From the NCBI RefSeq assembly GCF_027942865.1, contig NC_134521.1, forward strand, positions 1,502,501-1,566,500: DNA of 64,000 bases, read 5' to 3'. The DNA comes from Odontesthes bonariensis. Taxonomy: Eukaryota; Chordata; Actinopteri; Atheriniformes; Atherinopsidae. The notes below the pieces were generated by a model. That model was not told where the DNA came from, did no database searches, and saw nothing but the letters and a program-made list of their open reading frames with translations. Position 1 is the stretch's first letter. Every line of letters starts with the position of its first letter. The translations under genes and the position numbers were made by a program. Positions 10,676 through 20,574 of the stretch are shown in pieces.

Positions 10676-10829
10676 TATCCATGAAGTTGTCTCAACTCTG
10701 GAGAGCATTACACAATTAAAACGAGAGCAAGAGAAATGCCTCATCAATTTTGTTAGTGGCAAGGATGTCGAAGCTCTCCTTCCAACTGGCTTTGGGAAAA
10801 GTTTGATTCATCAAATGGTACCGGGATAA
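10676..10829 (+). pseudogene. Helicase-like Walker A fragment, probably transposon-borne
   Basis: About 50 codons open from 10671 to the stop at 10827-10829. They read ESITQLKREQEKCLINFVSG, KDVEAL, then PTGFGKSLIHQ. The last is a P-loop (Walker A, GFGKS) in the context typical of RecQ-like DEAD/DEAH helicases. The frame stops right after the P-loop, and the upstream ATGGCGACGGAAGAACG frame also stops at once. Only the N-terminal tip of a helicase remains. Similar solitary pieces occur in non-autonomous DNA elements; that origin is inference. Confidence 0.5.
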
Positions 10830-11060
10830 TGAAAGCGGATGTGGGAAGCGTGATTCGCGAGCTAGAGCCTCGCGAGAGTAAGCATGAACCTCGGCGCATA
10901 ACCAACGTCATTTCTAAACATTATGATTGGTTAAGGGAACTCCGTTACTCCAATGAATTTAAGTTGCTGGGTAACGTCCCGCTCTCCATGGAAACAGATT
11001 CCTCTTGGTTTTTCCCAGACTGTTTGACAGAGTCAACAGTCGGCTTTCGCCCAGGCTAAG

Positions 11061-11269
11061 TAATTGGTGCCTTGGCATGCAATGCTATGGCAGGCCCCAA
11101 TTATTTATAAAATAATCCAATTCGTTCATATAGAGCCAATTCAAAAACAGTTTCCTAGCTAAGGAAACCAATAGATTTCACCGAAACTGGTCTTCAGTCC
11201 AATCTCCCGTCCTGAGCGTGCCTGAGGCGACTTAAGTTTTCCCCCTTAAACAAAGTCTGTCCTTCCATT
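11061..11269. other. Intergenic, nothing recognised
   Basis: Short spacer between the helicase-like fragment region and a LINE tail. Confidence 0.3.
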
Positions 11270-11632
11270 TTGTTTCTTAAGTTTTATATTTTAAAATGTT
11301 TTCTTTGTGAGGTGAAAAGTATTTATTTTTGTACATATGAAATATCAGCAAAATATATTTCATACCTTTTGAGCAGCTGTTTAAAATGAATTAATTCAAT
11401 TTGTCAAAATGATAGTTTTACAAGCACTCCTGTTTCTTGTTAGTGATGTTGGCAAAAATTTATACGCACTCTTTGCACTTTGTAGGGGCTGCTACTGATG
11501 TTGTTTCAGCACACTGTATTATCCCTCCCTCTTAGACTTTTAAATATATGTCTTTTATGTTTTATGTCCTTTTTACTTCCTGCAACACTAATTGCCCTAC
11601 GGGGACACAAATATATCTGAATCTGAATCACT
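11270..11632 (+). mobile_element. LINE 3' tail with TCTGAA repeat
   Basis: Ends in ATTGCCCTACGGGGACACAAATATATCTGAATCTGAATC. This is a common fish LINE-type 3' end, followed by a short hexamer tail. The upstream boundary is uncertain and there is no coding remnant. Confidence 0.4.
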
Positions 11633-11876
11633 AGTGCTTTTTTTCAGATGAAATTTTGTCGTAAACATGTTTAAAAGAACCAAACCTCTGGAAAAGATGA
11701 AACTAAGGTCATCAGGCAGTGAGATGATATAGATACACATGGCCTCCAATTGACCACTGGTGTTTATTAATGATGTGACAAAACAGAAGTAGAAAAGTGA
11801 TTTCTCAAGCATATGGATCCACACCGTCTGCTCAGCCAAGCTGATTGGTCAGACCCAGCTTTCCAGAAGAGAAGGA

Positions 11877-11936
11877 CATCCATCCATCCATCCATTATCT
11901 ATACCGCTGAATCCGTCGATCGGGTCGCGGGCAGAG
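11877..11936 (-). mobile_element. Short Rex3 3' tail, minus strand
   Basis: CATCCATCCATCCATCCATT followed by ATCTATACCGCTGAATCC and GATCGGGTCGCGGG. This is the reverse complement of the Rex3 3' end (compare 47858-47905). It is a severely 5'-truncated insertion. Confidence 0.75.
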
Positions 11937-12529
11937 AAGGACAATAACCCAAAATGTGCTGAAAGAGTCAACCAGGACTTTCTGAAGGCAGAGAAGTGGA
12001 ATATTCTGAAATGGCTGAATGTTCAGTACAATCGAGCCGCAAAGCGGAAGGAATAAAGACCCACAAAACAATTAAAGCAGTTCTATTAAAGGCCACAAAA
12101 AGTATCACTAGAGGAAATCCATTTTTTGGTAACGTCAGGGTCCAAACTTTAGGAAATCATTGCCTCCAAAAGGTTCTTGACAAAGTTATTAAAAATAATT
12201 AACTTTATATTAGTATGAGCTCCTAAGAAAGGTTCAGTAAAAAAAAAAAAGTAAAGTAAATATATGAAAGACCTGTAACTGTTACAGCCTTCCTCCAATT
12301 TACATGCAATGCCTTCAGATTAAAGTTTGCACTTAACAGCTTTTATTTTACAAATGTCTTCTGTTGTACAAATGTGTCTTTTCTTTTGACTGACAAAAAA
12401 AACATTGAATACAGACCCAATAATAAATGTGACTTAGAGGGGGAATAATTACACCTTAAAATAATAATAAAGTTAAATATTTGAGACAAAATCAGGCTTC
12501 TCTGTGAAGTCTGACACTTCACAGAGAAC
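11937..12529. other. Intergenic, nothing recognised
   Basis: AT-rich DNA without a supported gene. Confidence 0.35.
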
Positions 12530-12552
12530 TTTATATATATATATACACATAT

Positions 12553-12593
<41 letters not shown>

Positions 12594-12633
12594 CATACAT
12601 ATATATATACATATATATACATATGTATACATG
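12530..12633. repeat. (TA)n / (ATAC)n microsatellite
   Basis: About 100 bp of TATATA with interspersed CATA/TACA units. It generates spurious short frames on both strands. Confidence 0.95.
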
Positions 12634-13365
12634 GTTTTCAGGAAAATATTGTACCAAGTTGCTGTTTTGGGAAAAATCTAAATTAAAATTGATTTCCGTT
12701 TACGAAACTAAACTTATAATAAAGTTAATACACAATTTTATATTTCTTATATAAAATTCTTAGACTTTCTGAAAATGGGTTAAAAGTGTAAAATATCTAA
12801 CAACAAAAAAGTTTTCAGAGCAAGAGAGACCCCAGAACATTTGGTTGGTTTCACAATAAAGTCTCAAAAACTTCAATTTGAAATCTAGTTTCTTCATCCC
12901 TCCAGTTACCTTTGAAAAAACATGCCAACAATTTGAATTAAAGTGTCATGAAAACCATGTTTGGCAATAAAAGACACCAGAATATAAGGCCTATAACCTT
13001 TCCTAAAATTATTTTACTTGGAAGGATGTTTAATAATACATGTTTAAGACCGGAATAAAAAAAGAATAGGAAAAAAAAGTTCTTGACATCTCAGCCATTA
13101 CTGAACGCTATTTTTGGACAAACAAAGAAATTACAAGTTGTGAGGCTGAGCTGCTTTTTCCTACATTTTTTGTAGCAAAAATAAAATTCTGTGAATTTTC
13201 ATGTTGATTGGCAGCGACAACAACCTGTACATGTATGACAGGAAAATTGTGATTTATTATATTGGAAATAATGACTGACTATACATACCTTCTACTCCCC
13301 TAACTTGTCATCTCAAAAGTCAAAGTTAATTTGGACAATGTGTACGTTACAAAAAGATAAAACTT
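12634..13365. other. Intergenic, nothing recognised
   Basis: AT-rich spacer up to the TTAA that flanks the piggyBac-type MITE. Confidence 0.35.
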
Positions 13366-13369
13366 TTAA

Positions 13370-13962
13370 CCCTTCTGTTGTCTTGTTGGTCTAAAGTGAG
13401 CCACTACCATGTTTAGCTGTAGAAAAAATACCTTAAACTATCTTTTTCCAACTTGAAATGTTATGACTTTTCCTAAAGGGACCCCATCATTAGAAAAAGT
13501 CATACTTTATTTTTGTTTATGTTTCCATGTGGGCTGTACACCACTAGGGTACAAAGATTGTCTTATGGGTCATTTTTGACCCGTGAATTATAAAAACATT
13601 TAAACACCAGAAAAAAGTTCACTGTTTTTTTTTTCCTTTCAATATAATTAATCCAGAAGTAATTACTTCACATTTATATAATAGCAATAATAAACCTTTA
13701 TTATGTAAAAGAAAACTGAGAAAACAAGAAAAATGTTGGTCCAACTGACAGTTGGTTTGTGGTTTAAAAAAAAAAAGTGTAATCCTGAAAACTGGTGATT
13801 GTCTTTTTGTATTGTGTAACAAAAAATACATGATAAAAAAATGTATTGAATTGTGTTGAATAGATAAATAACAGGTGGTTTCATCATACAAAATAGATTT
13901 TTAGAACATTTTTGACCCGTAGGACAAAGGGGAGTAAACACAATGTTAAGACCGCACAAGGG
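13370..13962. mobile_element. piggyBac-type MITE flanked by TTAA
   Basis: Flanked by TTAA at 13366-13369 and 13963-13966. The inverted ends are CCCTTCTGTTGTCTT on the left and, in reverse complement, CCCTTGTGCGGTCTT on the right. A TTAA target plus CCCTTnTGnnGTCTT ends are diagnostic of piggyBac-like elements. It is 593 bp with no transposase, so non-autonomous. An internal GGGTCATTTTTGACCCG palindrome is also present. The right end lies 29 bp beyond the stop codon of the neighbouring minus-strand receptor, so the element may form part of that gene's 3' UTR. Confidence 0.85.
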
Positions 13963-13990
13963 TTAAAGGCCTAAAACGAAACGCGGATTC

Positions 13991-14941
13991 TCAGCCGCTG
14001 ACTTTGACTTTCAGTCGACAACATAGATGGTACACAAGAGCCGGTCTGATGGTCTGATCCCGTAGTCCATAGATGAGAGGACTCAGACATCTGGGGAAGA
14101 TTATAAAACAAACATAAAACACATTCTGAACCCACAACAACGCCATCCTGGTTAAAATCCTTGAAAGAGCCATGAGCAGTGGGATGTAGATGGTGGAGGA
14201 CAGACTGAGGCCCAGCTGCACCAGATGCAGCAACAGCGTGTTACAAGCCTTACGAGCTAAAACTTTATCTGTGGAGGCCGACCGGGCTGCTATTATCACA
14301 CCGATGTAGGAGGAAGTGGCAGCAACAGTAGCCGACACAAACAGAACACAAGTGTAGGCTTTGTCATATTCATCAGTCAGAGACCCAAGAATGATTGCTA
14401 TGTTAGAACAAAGGTCTGTCATCTGCATACTCGCCATTTTTTCAAATGGAAATTTTAAAAACAACAAAACTCGAGTGAGGTTGTTGAGTGAACTGACGGT
14501 CCAAATAGCAACGATAGCTACTGTTGTGTTTCTGATGGTGATGATGGAAGCGTGCCTCAGAGGGTAGCACACAGCCACGTATCTCTCCAAAGGCATCACC
14601 ACCAGTGTGAGAGGGGAGATCCCAGTGGTGAGGTTGGCGAGCATGCTGAGCGCGGTACATAGAGAAAACGCCAGTTTTACTCTACAAACAGACAGCAGGA
14701 ACTGGACCTGACTCTGTGCCAGCTGAACAGTGTCTGCAAGCAGGAGGTTGTACAGCAGAATATAACGGCAGGTGTCCCGAAAAACCGATTTACTCCTTAA
14801 AATGTACAACATGGTTCCATTAATGAAGAGAAACACAAAAGATGGAACGGTAGATAAAGTGGAAATTGTGATTATCCTCACCAAGCCCTGATAAACCAAG
14901 TCATCGGTGCTGTTAAAGTGTGACTGAGATTCATTAAACAT
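13991..14941 (-). CDS. Odorant receptor 131-2-like (copy 2)
   Basis: A 316-residue, single-exon seven-transmembrane receptor. The N-terminus has two glycosylation sites (Asn3 in NES, Asn10 in NST). TM1 lies at about 22-47, with VFLFINGTMLYILRS at its cytoplasmic end. Cys95 precedes TM3. The TM3 motif is LERYVAVCYPLRH (118-130), the normal ERY form for this family. AARSASTDKV stands in the third intracellular loop, and FPRCLSPLIYGLRDQ ends TM7. Two differences from its neighbours are a Pro before the ERY motif (MPLERY) and a Ser-Phe pair in TM1 where they have Cys-Cys. Intact and likely functional as an olfactory GPCR; the ligand is unknown. A piggyBac MITE abuts its 3' side. Confidence 0.9.
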   Translation of the reverse strand: MFNESQSHFNSTDDLVYQGLVRIITISTLSTVPSFVFLFINGTMLYILRSKSVFRDTCRYILLYNLLLADTVQLAQSQVQFLLSVCRVKLAFSLCTALSMLANLTTGISPLTLVVMPLERYVAVCYPLRHASIITIRNTTVAIVAIWTVSSLNNLTRVLLFLKFPFEKMASMQMTDLCSNIAIILGSLTDEYDKAYTCVLFVSATVAATSSYIGVIIAARSASTDKVLARKACNTLLLHLVQLGLSLSSTIYIPLLMALSRILTRMALLWVQNVFYVCFIIFPRCLSPLIYGLRDQTIRPALVYHLCCRLKVKVSG

Positions 14942-15399
14942 TGCAGAAAATATTTAAAATATTCAAAAATAAACCTTTTTATGTCATGGAAACACGCAAA
15001 TTTAGTTAACAGTTAGATAACAATTTAGAAAACAACTTGAAAGATGCCTGATGTTTCAAAATAAAATCTCTAAATGATAAAAAGGACTCTTAATCTGTGC
15101 AGAGATACACTTAGAGCCGAGGTACTGAGGCTCTGCTGGGTTTTTATTGCCTCTGAAAACTAATGATAAGCTCTGTCCTCACAACCTTTTCACATGACAC
15201 ATCACATCCTAAAATGGATGAGATACACATGATGTAATCATTCTCCAACAAATACAGATGAGCTTTTCTTTGTGTTGTCGTCTCCATTGTTGCAGGTTTG
15301 GGTTAAAAAATTGAATCACAATATTTTAATTGCACTCTAACTTGCCCTGGACATGCGAGAAAGATTATTCACAAGTGGAGAAGTGGACGTCCCAGCAAG
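14942..15399. other. Upstream region of receptor copy 2
   Basis: Non-coding. On the minus strand it contains GAGGACAGAGCTTATCATTAG (near 15163-15183) and a GCAATAAAAACCC block. The GAGGACAGAGCT part is also found upstream of receptor copy 3 (near 19549-19560). The shared block may belong to a promoter. Confidence 0.4.
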
Positions 15400-15870
15400 A
15401 TCACCCCGAGGTCAGAAACCCAAGAGCTACATCTCAGACTCTGCAGGCCTCAGTTAGCATGTTAAAGGTTAAAGGTCACCCCGAGGTCAGAAACCCAAGA
15501 GCTACATCTCAGACTCTGCAGGCCTCAGTTAGCATGTTAAAGGTTAAAGGTCACCCCGAGGTCAGAAACCCAAGAGCTACATCTCAGACTCTGCAGGCCT
15601 CAGTTAGCATGTTAAAGGTTAAAGGTCACCCCGAGGTCAGAAACCCAAGAGCTACATCTCAGACTCTGCAGGCCTCAATCAGCATGTTAAAGGTTAAAGG
15701 TCACCCCGAGGTCAGAAACCCAAGAGCTACATCTCAGACCCTGCGGGCCTCAGTTAGCACGTTAAAGGTTAAAGGTCATCCCAAGGTCAGAAACCCAAGA
15801 GCTACATCTCAGACTCTGCAGGCCTCAGTCAGCATGCTAAAGGTTAAAGGTCACCCTAAGGTCAGAAACC
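15400..15870 (+). repeat. 75-bp minisatellite, about 6 copies
   Basis: A unit starting TCACCCCGAGGTCAGAAACC repeats every 75 bp (15401, 15476, 15551 and so on). The last copies are slightly diverged. Seventy-five bp is 25 codons, so a frame stays open across the array; it starts at TTG and has no domain, so it is not a gene. Confidence 0.95.
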
Positions 15871-16651
15871 TGAGAGGGTTTATTGTCTATAAGTTAATTA
15901 CTACAGTTAATTGTCTGTGAAGGGCCGTATAAATAAAATACATTTACATTTGAAGCATTTTAAATTTCCATAGATTTATATTTGATTTGAAAAAGTTATC
16001 GTACAAAATTTGATATGACAAGTCATCATTGTGTTTGTCAAGCATGTGTTGGGACTTTGATTGACAGCCCTATGACCTATGAACACATGAAAATGAAAGG
16101 TTGCCACTTTGCAAGTGGCACAGGTAAAAATCAGGTAAAAGAAGTTGAAAGGTAGTTGGGTGTTGAGGGAATTTGTCCTTTTTCCCCCTCTTTGATGGTT
16201 AAACACTATGAATAAAAAGTTTCCTACTACTCAGAATGATTGTTTATCAGTCTAATCAGTATGTGTTTAATATGAGTAAAACATGTAGTGCAATTTTACT
16301 TGTTGCACTGTATACACCTATAAATTTCAGGGCCTGAATGAGCACAAAAGAGGGAAAACATTCCAAAAGTAATTAAAGAAAAAGTAATGAATGTTGCCAC
16401 AATTACCCAGGTTTGCCTATTCCAAATCAGTGCCAAGAAATAAAGATATTCAGCCCAACCTGTCATGAGCCACTGTCTCTGGGCCTGTTGTTTTTCCCAA
16501 CCACAGTGTGAGTTTGTCTGTCTGTGTGTGCGTGGTTCACATCCCCTCCCGCAGAGTTTCCCGGCACAGCTGCATGCCATCAGCTCACCAATCTGAAGTT
16601 TATCTTCCTTGAGTACATTTACATTTACATAAGAGCAGCAGTGAAAACTTT
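15871..16651. other. Intergenic, nothing recognised
   Basis: No supported gene or repeat between the minisatellite and the second piggyBac-type copy. Confidence 0.4.
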
Positions 16652-17162
16652 TCATTAGAAAAAGTCACACTTTATTTTTGTTTATGTTTCCATGTGGGCT
16701 GTACACCACTAGGGTACAAAGATTGTCTTATGGGTCATTTTTGACCCGTGAATTATAAAAACATTTAAACATCAGAAAAAAGTTCACTGTTTTTTTTCCC
16801 TTTCAATATAATTAATTCAGAAGTAATTACTTCACATTTATTTAATAGCAATAATAAACCTTTATTATGTAAAAGAAAACTGAGAAAACAAGAAAACTGT
16901 TGGTCCAACTGACAGTAAAAAAAAAAAAGTGTAATCCTGAAAACTGGTGATTGTCTTTTTGTATTGTGTAACAAAAAATACATGATAAAAGATGTATTGA
17001 ATTGAGTTGAATAGATAAATAACAGGTGGTTTCATCATACAAAATAGATTTTGGATTTAAAATTCAATTAAGTTGCTTTATTTTGGGGCTTTGGTAGGGC
17101 GGGGCATTTTTGACCCGTAGGACAAAGGGGAGTAAACACAATGTTAAGACCGCACAAAGGGT
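16652..17162. mobile_element. 5'-truncated second copy of the piggyBac-type MITE
   Basis: From ATTAGAAAAAGTCACACTTT to AAGACCGCACAAAGGGTTAA it follows the 13490-13966 sequence closely. The left end (CCCTTCTG...) is missing, and about 45 bp (GGATTTAAAATTCAATTAAG region) are inserted near 17052-17104. The TTAA at the right end is present. The loss of one terminus makes it immobile. Confidence 0.8.
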
Positions 17163-17400
17163 TAACAAGATATTCAAGATGTTTTGTCTTAAACAAGTCC
17201 CTATATCTGGCTGAAATAGTACTTGTTAGGCAGTTTTTTCTTTATATTAAGTGTAATGAGATATTTTGCTCAAGCTGCTGGCCCCGCGACCCGATCCCCG
17301 GACCAGCGGAAGATAATGGATGGATGGATGGAGATATTTTGACTAGAAATGAGACAAATATACTTGGTAAGACTTTGATTTTTTCCAGTGTGTAGCTGTG
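17163..17400 (-). repeat. Dispersed repeat copy, split by Rex3 tail
   Basis: Matches 17676-17875 almost throughout (CAAGTCCCTATATCTGGCTG; GACTAGAAATGAGACAAATA; GATTTTTTCCAGTGTGTAGC). Read on the minus strand, the element begins CACTGGAAAAAATCAAAGTC. It is a common-looking fish repeat, probably a non-autonomous DNA element. It is interrupted by a short Rex3 insertion. Confidence 0.6.
17268..17332 (+). mobile_element. Rex3 3' tail insertion with target duplication
   Basis: About 65 bp of Rex3 3' end (GCTGCTGGCCCCGCGACCCG, then GGATGGATGGATG) inserted into the dispersed repeat. GAGATATTTTG lies immediately before it, and GAGATATTTTG reappears just after the ATGG tail. The uninterrupted version exists at about 17771-17780, so the insertion and its 10-11 bp target duplication are directly visible. 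Confidence 0.85.
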
Positions 17401-17880
17401 ACGAGGAAAAAGAGAAAGTCAGACTACATGGTCTCCTCAAGTAAAACAACAACAAATAAAAGACGTTTTTGCTTGAAGTAAGCAAAAAAAATCTGCCAAT
17501 GGAACTAGTGAAAATCTGCTTGTCAAGATTTCTTGAAATAAGATGTGATATTTAGGACTTTTGAGACAAAAGTGATCTTGAAATTAGCTTAAAAACCTCT
17601 TCAAATGTAAAAAAAAAAAGCTTGTTTCATATGACATGTGACTCAAAACAATTTGTTTTCAAGACTTTTTCATTTAACAAAATATTCAAGATGTATTGTC
17701 TTCAAACAAGTCCCTATATCTGGCTGAAATGGTACTTGTTAAGGCAGTTGTGTCTTATATTAAGTGTAATGAGATATTTGGACTAGAAATGAGACAAATA
17801 TACTTGGTAAGACTTTGATTTTTTCCAGTGTGTAGCTGTGACGAGGAAAAAGAGAACGTCAGACTACATGGTCTCATAGA
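17401..17880 (-). repeat. Second copy of the dispersed repeat
   Basis: Holds an uninterrupted counterpart of 17163-17400 (at 17676-17875) and the intervening TCTGCTTGTCAAGATTTCTT region. Likely the same non-autonomous DNA element, tandemly duplicated with an offset of about 0.5 kb. Confidence 0.55.
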
Positions 17881-17928
17881 AACATCCTGGACTTTAGTTT
17901 CTTTGCTGTAAAACATGCTGTTTCCAGT

Positions 17929-18882
17929 TCATCCCACAGTCGGAGCGATACTAACCGGTTTAACTGAGAGTTTCAGGCGGCAGCACAGGTTGTGCACCAG
18001 GACGGGCCTGATGCTCCGATCTCTGATGCCATAAATGAGAGAGCTCAGACATCTGGGAAAGATGAAAACACACACATATAAAACGTTCTGGATGCGCATT
18101 AACACTATTCTTGTTAGAACTCTTGAGAGAGCGATGAGAAGCGGGTTGTAAATGGTCGAGGACAGGCTGAGGCCCAGCTGGAACAGGTGCAGCAGCAGGG
18201 TGTTACGAGCCTTATGGGCCGCAGCTTTGTCCGTGGACGCCGCTCTGGCTGCCACTATGACACCGATGTAGGTGGAAACCACCACCAGACCAGAGGAGAC
18301 AAACAAAAAACAAGTGAAGCTTTCGTCATATTGATCAGACGCAGAACCGAGCAACATGGCCATGACAGAGCAAAAGTTCTTCATTTGCAAATCTGGCAAG
18401 TCTTCAAAGGGGAATTCTAACAGCAAAAAAACTTGAATCAGAGTATTTAGTGAGCTGAAGGCCCACGCCAAAACGACAGCCAGCGTCGTGTTCCTCATGG
18501 TGATGATGGCTGCGTGTCTCAGTGGGTAGCACACCGCCACGTATCTCTCTAAAGACATCAGCACCAACGTGACGGGAGAGATCACAGTGGTGAGGTTGGC
18601 CAGCGAAGTGAGAGCCCCGCACAGAGGATACGTCAGAGTTACTCTGACAGCAGCCATGATGTAGAGCAGCTGGCTCAGAAACATCTGCACAGTGTCCGCC
18701 AGCAGCAGGTTAAACAGAAGGACGTACCGAGAAGTCTCACAGAACACCGCTTTACTCCGCAGGGTGAACAGCATCGTTCCATTAATGAAGAGAAACACAC
18801 AGCATGGCAGCGTGGTCAGGGTGGAGAACAAGGCTCGTTCCAGAGCCCCCTGAAACTGCTGCACACTGCTCACATTCAGCAT
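17929..18882 (-). CDS. Odorant receptor 131-2-like (copy 3)
   Basis: A 317-residue, single-exon seven-transmembrane receptor. The N-terminus has a glycosylation site at Asn3 (NVS). TM1 at about 15-40 carries the family pattern TLPCCVFLFINGTMLF. Cys88 precedes TM3, and the TM3 end is LERYVAVCYPLRH (111-123). The third intracellular loop contains AARAASTDKA, and TM7 ends in FPRCLSSLIYGIRDRS. Codon usage is richer in G and C than in the other copies. The start codon lies exactly at the edge of a 99-bp tandem array, so its 5' UTR consists of repeated DNA. The frame is intact. Olfactory GPCR function is inferred from family; the ligand is unknown. Confidence 0.9.
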   Translation of the reverse strand: MLNVSSVQQFQGALERALFSTLTTLPCCVFLFINGTMLFTLRSKAVFCETSRYVLLFNLLLADTVQMFLSQLLYIMAAVRVTLTYPLCGALTSLANLTTVISPVTLVLMSLERYVAVCYPLRHAAIITMRNTTLAVVLAWAFSSLNTLIQVFLLLEFPFEDLPDLQMKNFCSVMAMLLGSASDQYDESFTCFLFVSSGLVVVSTYIGVIVAARAASTDKAAAHKARNTLLLHLFQLGLSLSSTIYNPLLIALSRVLTRIVLMRIQNVLYVCVFIFPRCLSSLIYGIRDRSIRPVLVHNLCCRLKLSVKPVSIAPTVG

Positions 18883-19470
18883 TTTAAAACAGGAAGTACC
18901 ACATTAAACCTTAAGTAAAACACGTAGAAAGTCTCGCTGTTTGTTTCCCGGTCAGGAGCAGCAGGTGTGAGATGTCAGCATTTTAAAACAGGAATCACCA
19001 CATTAAACCTTAAGTAAAACACGTAGAAAGTCTCGCTGTTTGTTCCCCAGTCAGGAGCAGCAGGTGTGAGATGTCAGCATTTTAAAACAGGAATCACCAC
19101 ATTAAACCTTAAGTAAAACACGTAGAAAGTCTCGCTGTTTGTTCCCCAGTCAGGAGCAGCAGGTGTGAGATGTCTGCATTTTAAAACAGGAATCACCACA
19201 TTAAACCTTAAGTAAAACACGTAGAAAGTCTCGCTGTTTGTTTCCCGGTCAAGAGCAGCAGGTGTGAGATGTCAGCATTTTAAAACAGGATTACCACATT
19301 AAACCTTAAGTAAAACACATAGAAAGTCCTGCTGTTTGTTTCCCGGTCAAGAGCAGCAGGTGTGAGATGTCAGCATTTTAAAACAGGATTACCACATTAA
19401 ACCTTAAGTAAAACACATAGAAAGTCTTGCTGTTTGTTTCCCGGTCAGGAGCAGCAGGTGTGAGATGTCT
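18880..19470 (-). repeat. 99-bp tandem array (6 copies) at the start codon of receptor copy 3
   Basis: A unit beginning CATTTTAAAACAGGAATCAC repeats at 18880, 18979, 19078 and onward, with 98-99 bp spacing. On the gene's strand each unit ends with GTTTTAAAATGCTGA, and the last one supplies the true start codon. The other five place an ATG in identical context upstream. Those ATGs open a nine-codon frame closed by TGA. The array is therefore the immediate 5' flank or 5' UTR of the receptor. Confidence 0.9.
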
Positions 19471-19605
19471 GCTCACAGGAGCTTTGAGTTGACTTTCCCT
19501 CCGCAGACCGGTGGCAGGTCTGTTTTTCTACCCTCACACATAGAGATGAGCTCTGTCCTCACACCCATGTTACGTAACAACGTGCAGGTAACACCCTGAG
19601 AATAG

Positions 19606-19684
19606 GGTTAAAGGGACAGTTCGCCTCTTTTGACATGAAGCTGTATGACATCCCATATCAGCAACATCATTATGAACATTTTCT
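19606..19684 (-). mobile_element. End of dispersed repeat carrying the AACTGTCCCTTTAA motif
   Basis: GGGTTAAAGGGACAGTTCGC followed by CTCTTTTGACATGAAGCTGT and GACATCCCATATCAGCAACATCAT. The same text appears in the opposite orientation at 22865-22945. Non-autonomous repeat of unknown class, truncated here by a poly-T stretch. Confidence 0.6.
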
Positions 19685-19689
19685 TTTTT

Positions 19690-19802
19690 TTTTCTTCTTT
19701 TTTTTTTGGGCTTTTTTATGCCTTTAATGATAGGACAGTTGGAGAGAGACAGGAAGCAGGGGGCAGAGAGAGGGGGAACAACATGCAGCAAAGGGCCGTC
19801 CG
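19690..19802 (-). mobile_element. tRNA-derived SINE, left part
   Basis: TGGAGAGAGACAGGAAGCAG, then GGGGCAGAGAGAGGGGGAAC and CATGCAGCAAAGGGCCGTCCG. This is the same SINE body as at 23050-23225. It stops at 19802, where an LTR element begins, and the remaining SINE sequence resumes near 21015. Confidence 0.75.
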
Positions 19803-20270
19803 TGTCACGCCATGGGACTTATGTTTTTAGTTATCATGTTTTAGATTACATTTTGGTTTTTAGTCTATGTCATGTGTTTTGCCATTGTTTTTCCCCTCAC
19901 TTCCCTCACTCAGTTAATTAGTTAATTCCCCTCACCTGTCTGTCATTGTCACCAGCTGCACTCACTCTCCAATCACTCACTCCCTATTTAGTTTCCTGCC
20001 TCCAGTCAGTGGGCCGGATCTTTTCGTTTCGTGCCTTACATGTCTCACCTGCCTTGTTACCCATGTTCCACGTCCCCTGCCAAGTTAAGTATTTATTTAT
20101 CCATGCCATGTTAAGTCCTTTGTTTTGTTTTCCAGGTATTTATCCACAGTTAAGTTTTTGAATCCGGCTCAGCCGCGCTTTTTGTTCTTTGTTTTTGCTT
20201 AAATAAACCAAGCTTTCTTTTTGAAGTCGCATCCGTGTCTTACCTTCACCATCCCCTCACCATCCTGACA
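19803..20270 (+). mobile_element. LTR of a fish LTR retrotransposon (Gypsy-like)
   Basis: A 468-bp block beginning TGTCACGCC and ending CATCCTGACA, so bounded by TG...CA. It has an AATAAA at about 20202. A shorter relative lies at 7352. It is followed at once by an open frame (20289-20519). This is the order 5' LTR then gag expected of an LTR retrotransposon. Class assignment to Gypsy is from general resemblance only. Confidence 0.6.
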
Positions 20271-20288
20271 GAAAGATCCGACCAGAAA

Positions 20289-20519
20289 ATGGACGCGGCG
20301 AACTCAGACCAGTTTTGGGACCTATATGAAGAGTTGTGGCTTAGTTTGGAGCGGGACTCCCCGTTCGAGAGACTGCGGGTGGCTGGTAAGCTCCTGGTGT
20401 TACTGTCGGCGAGGCGGGGGTTGAACTATACTCATCCCCCCTCACCTCTTCAACACCTCAGTCCACAGTGTCCAGAGACCCAGCAGCAGCCACAGAGTCA
20501 GGAGACTCAGCAGTCCTAG
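20289..20519 (+). pseudogene. Gag-like N-terminal frame after the LTR, unrecognised
   Basis: Opens at ATG 20289 with MDAANSDQFWDLYEELWLSL and runs 76 codons. It sits 18 bp after the LTR, where a retrotransposon gag would begin. No domain can be named. The downstream repeat region is open in another frame, so a frameshift separates them. Likely the broken start of the element's first gene. Confidence 0.45.
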
Positions 20520-20574
20520 AGCTGGCCCCAGCAGACCTAGAGCTGGCCCCAGCAGTCCTAGAGCTGGCCCCAGC

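Noticed and set aside
12343-12686. Tyr/Ile-rich ORFs on both strands
   Set aside because: Translation of the TA microsatellite.
15330-15920. 196-codon ORF with 25-residue repeats
   Set aside because: Starts at TTG; the frame is open only because the unit is 75 bp.
18880-19470. CRISPR-like regular repeats
   Set aside because: Contiguous 99-bp tandem units without unique spacers, in vertebrate DNA; the same applies to 36345-36740.
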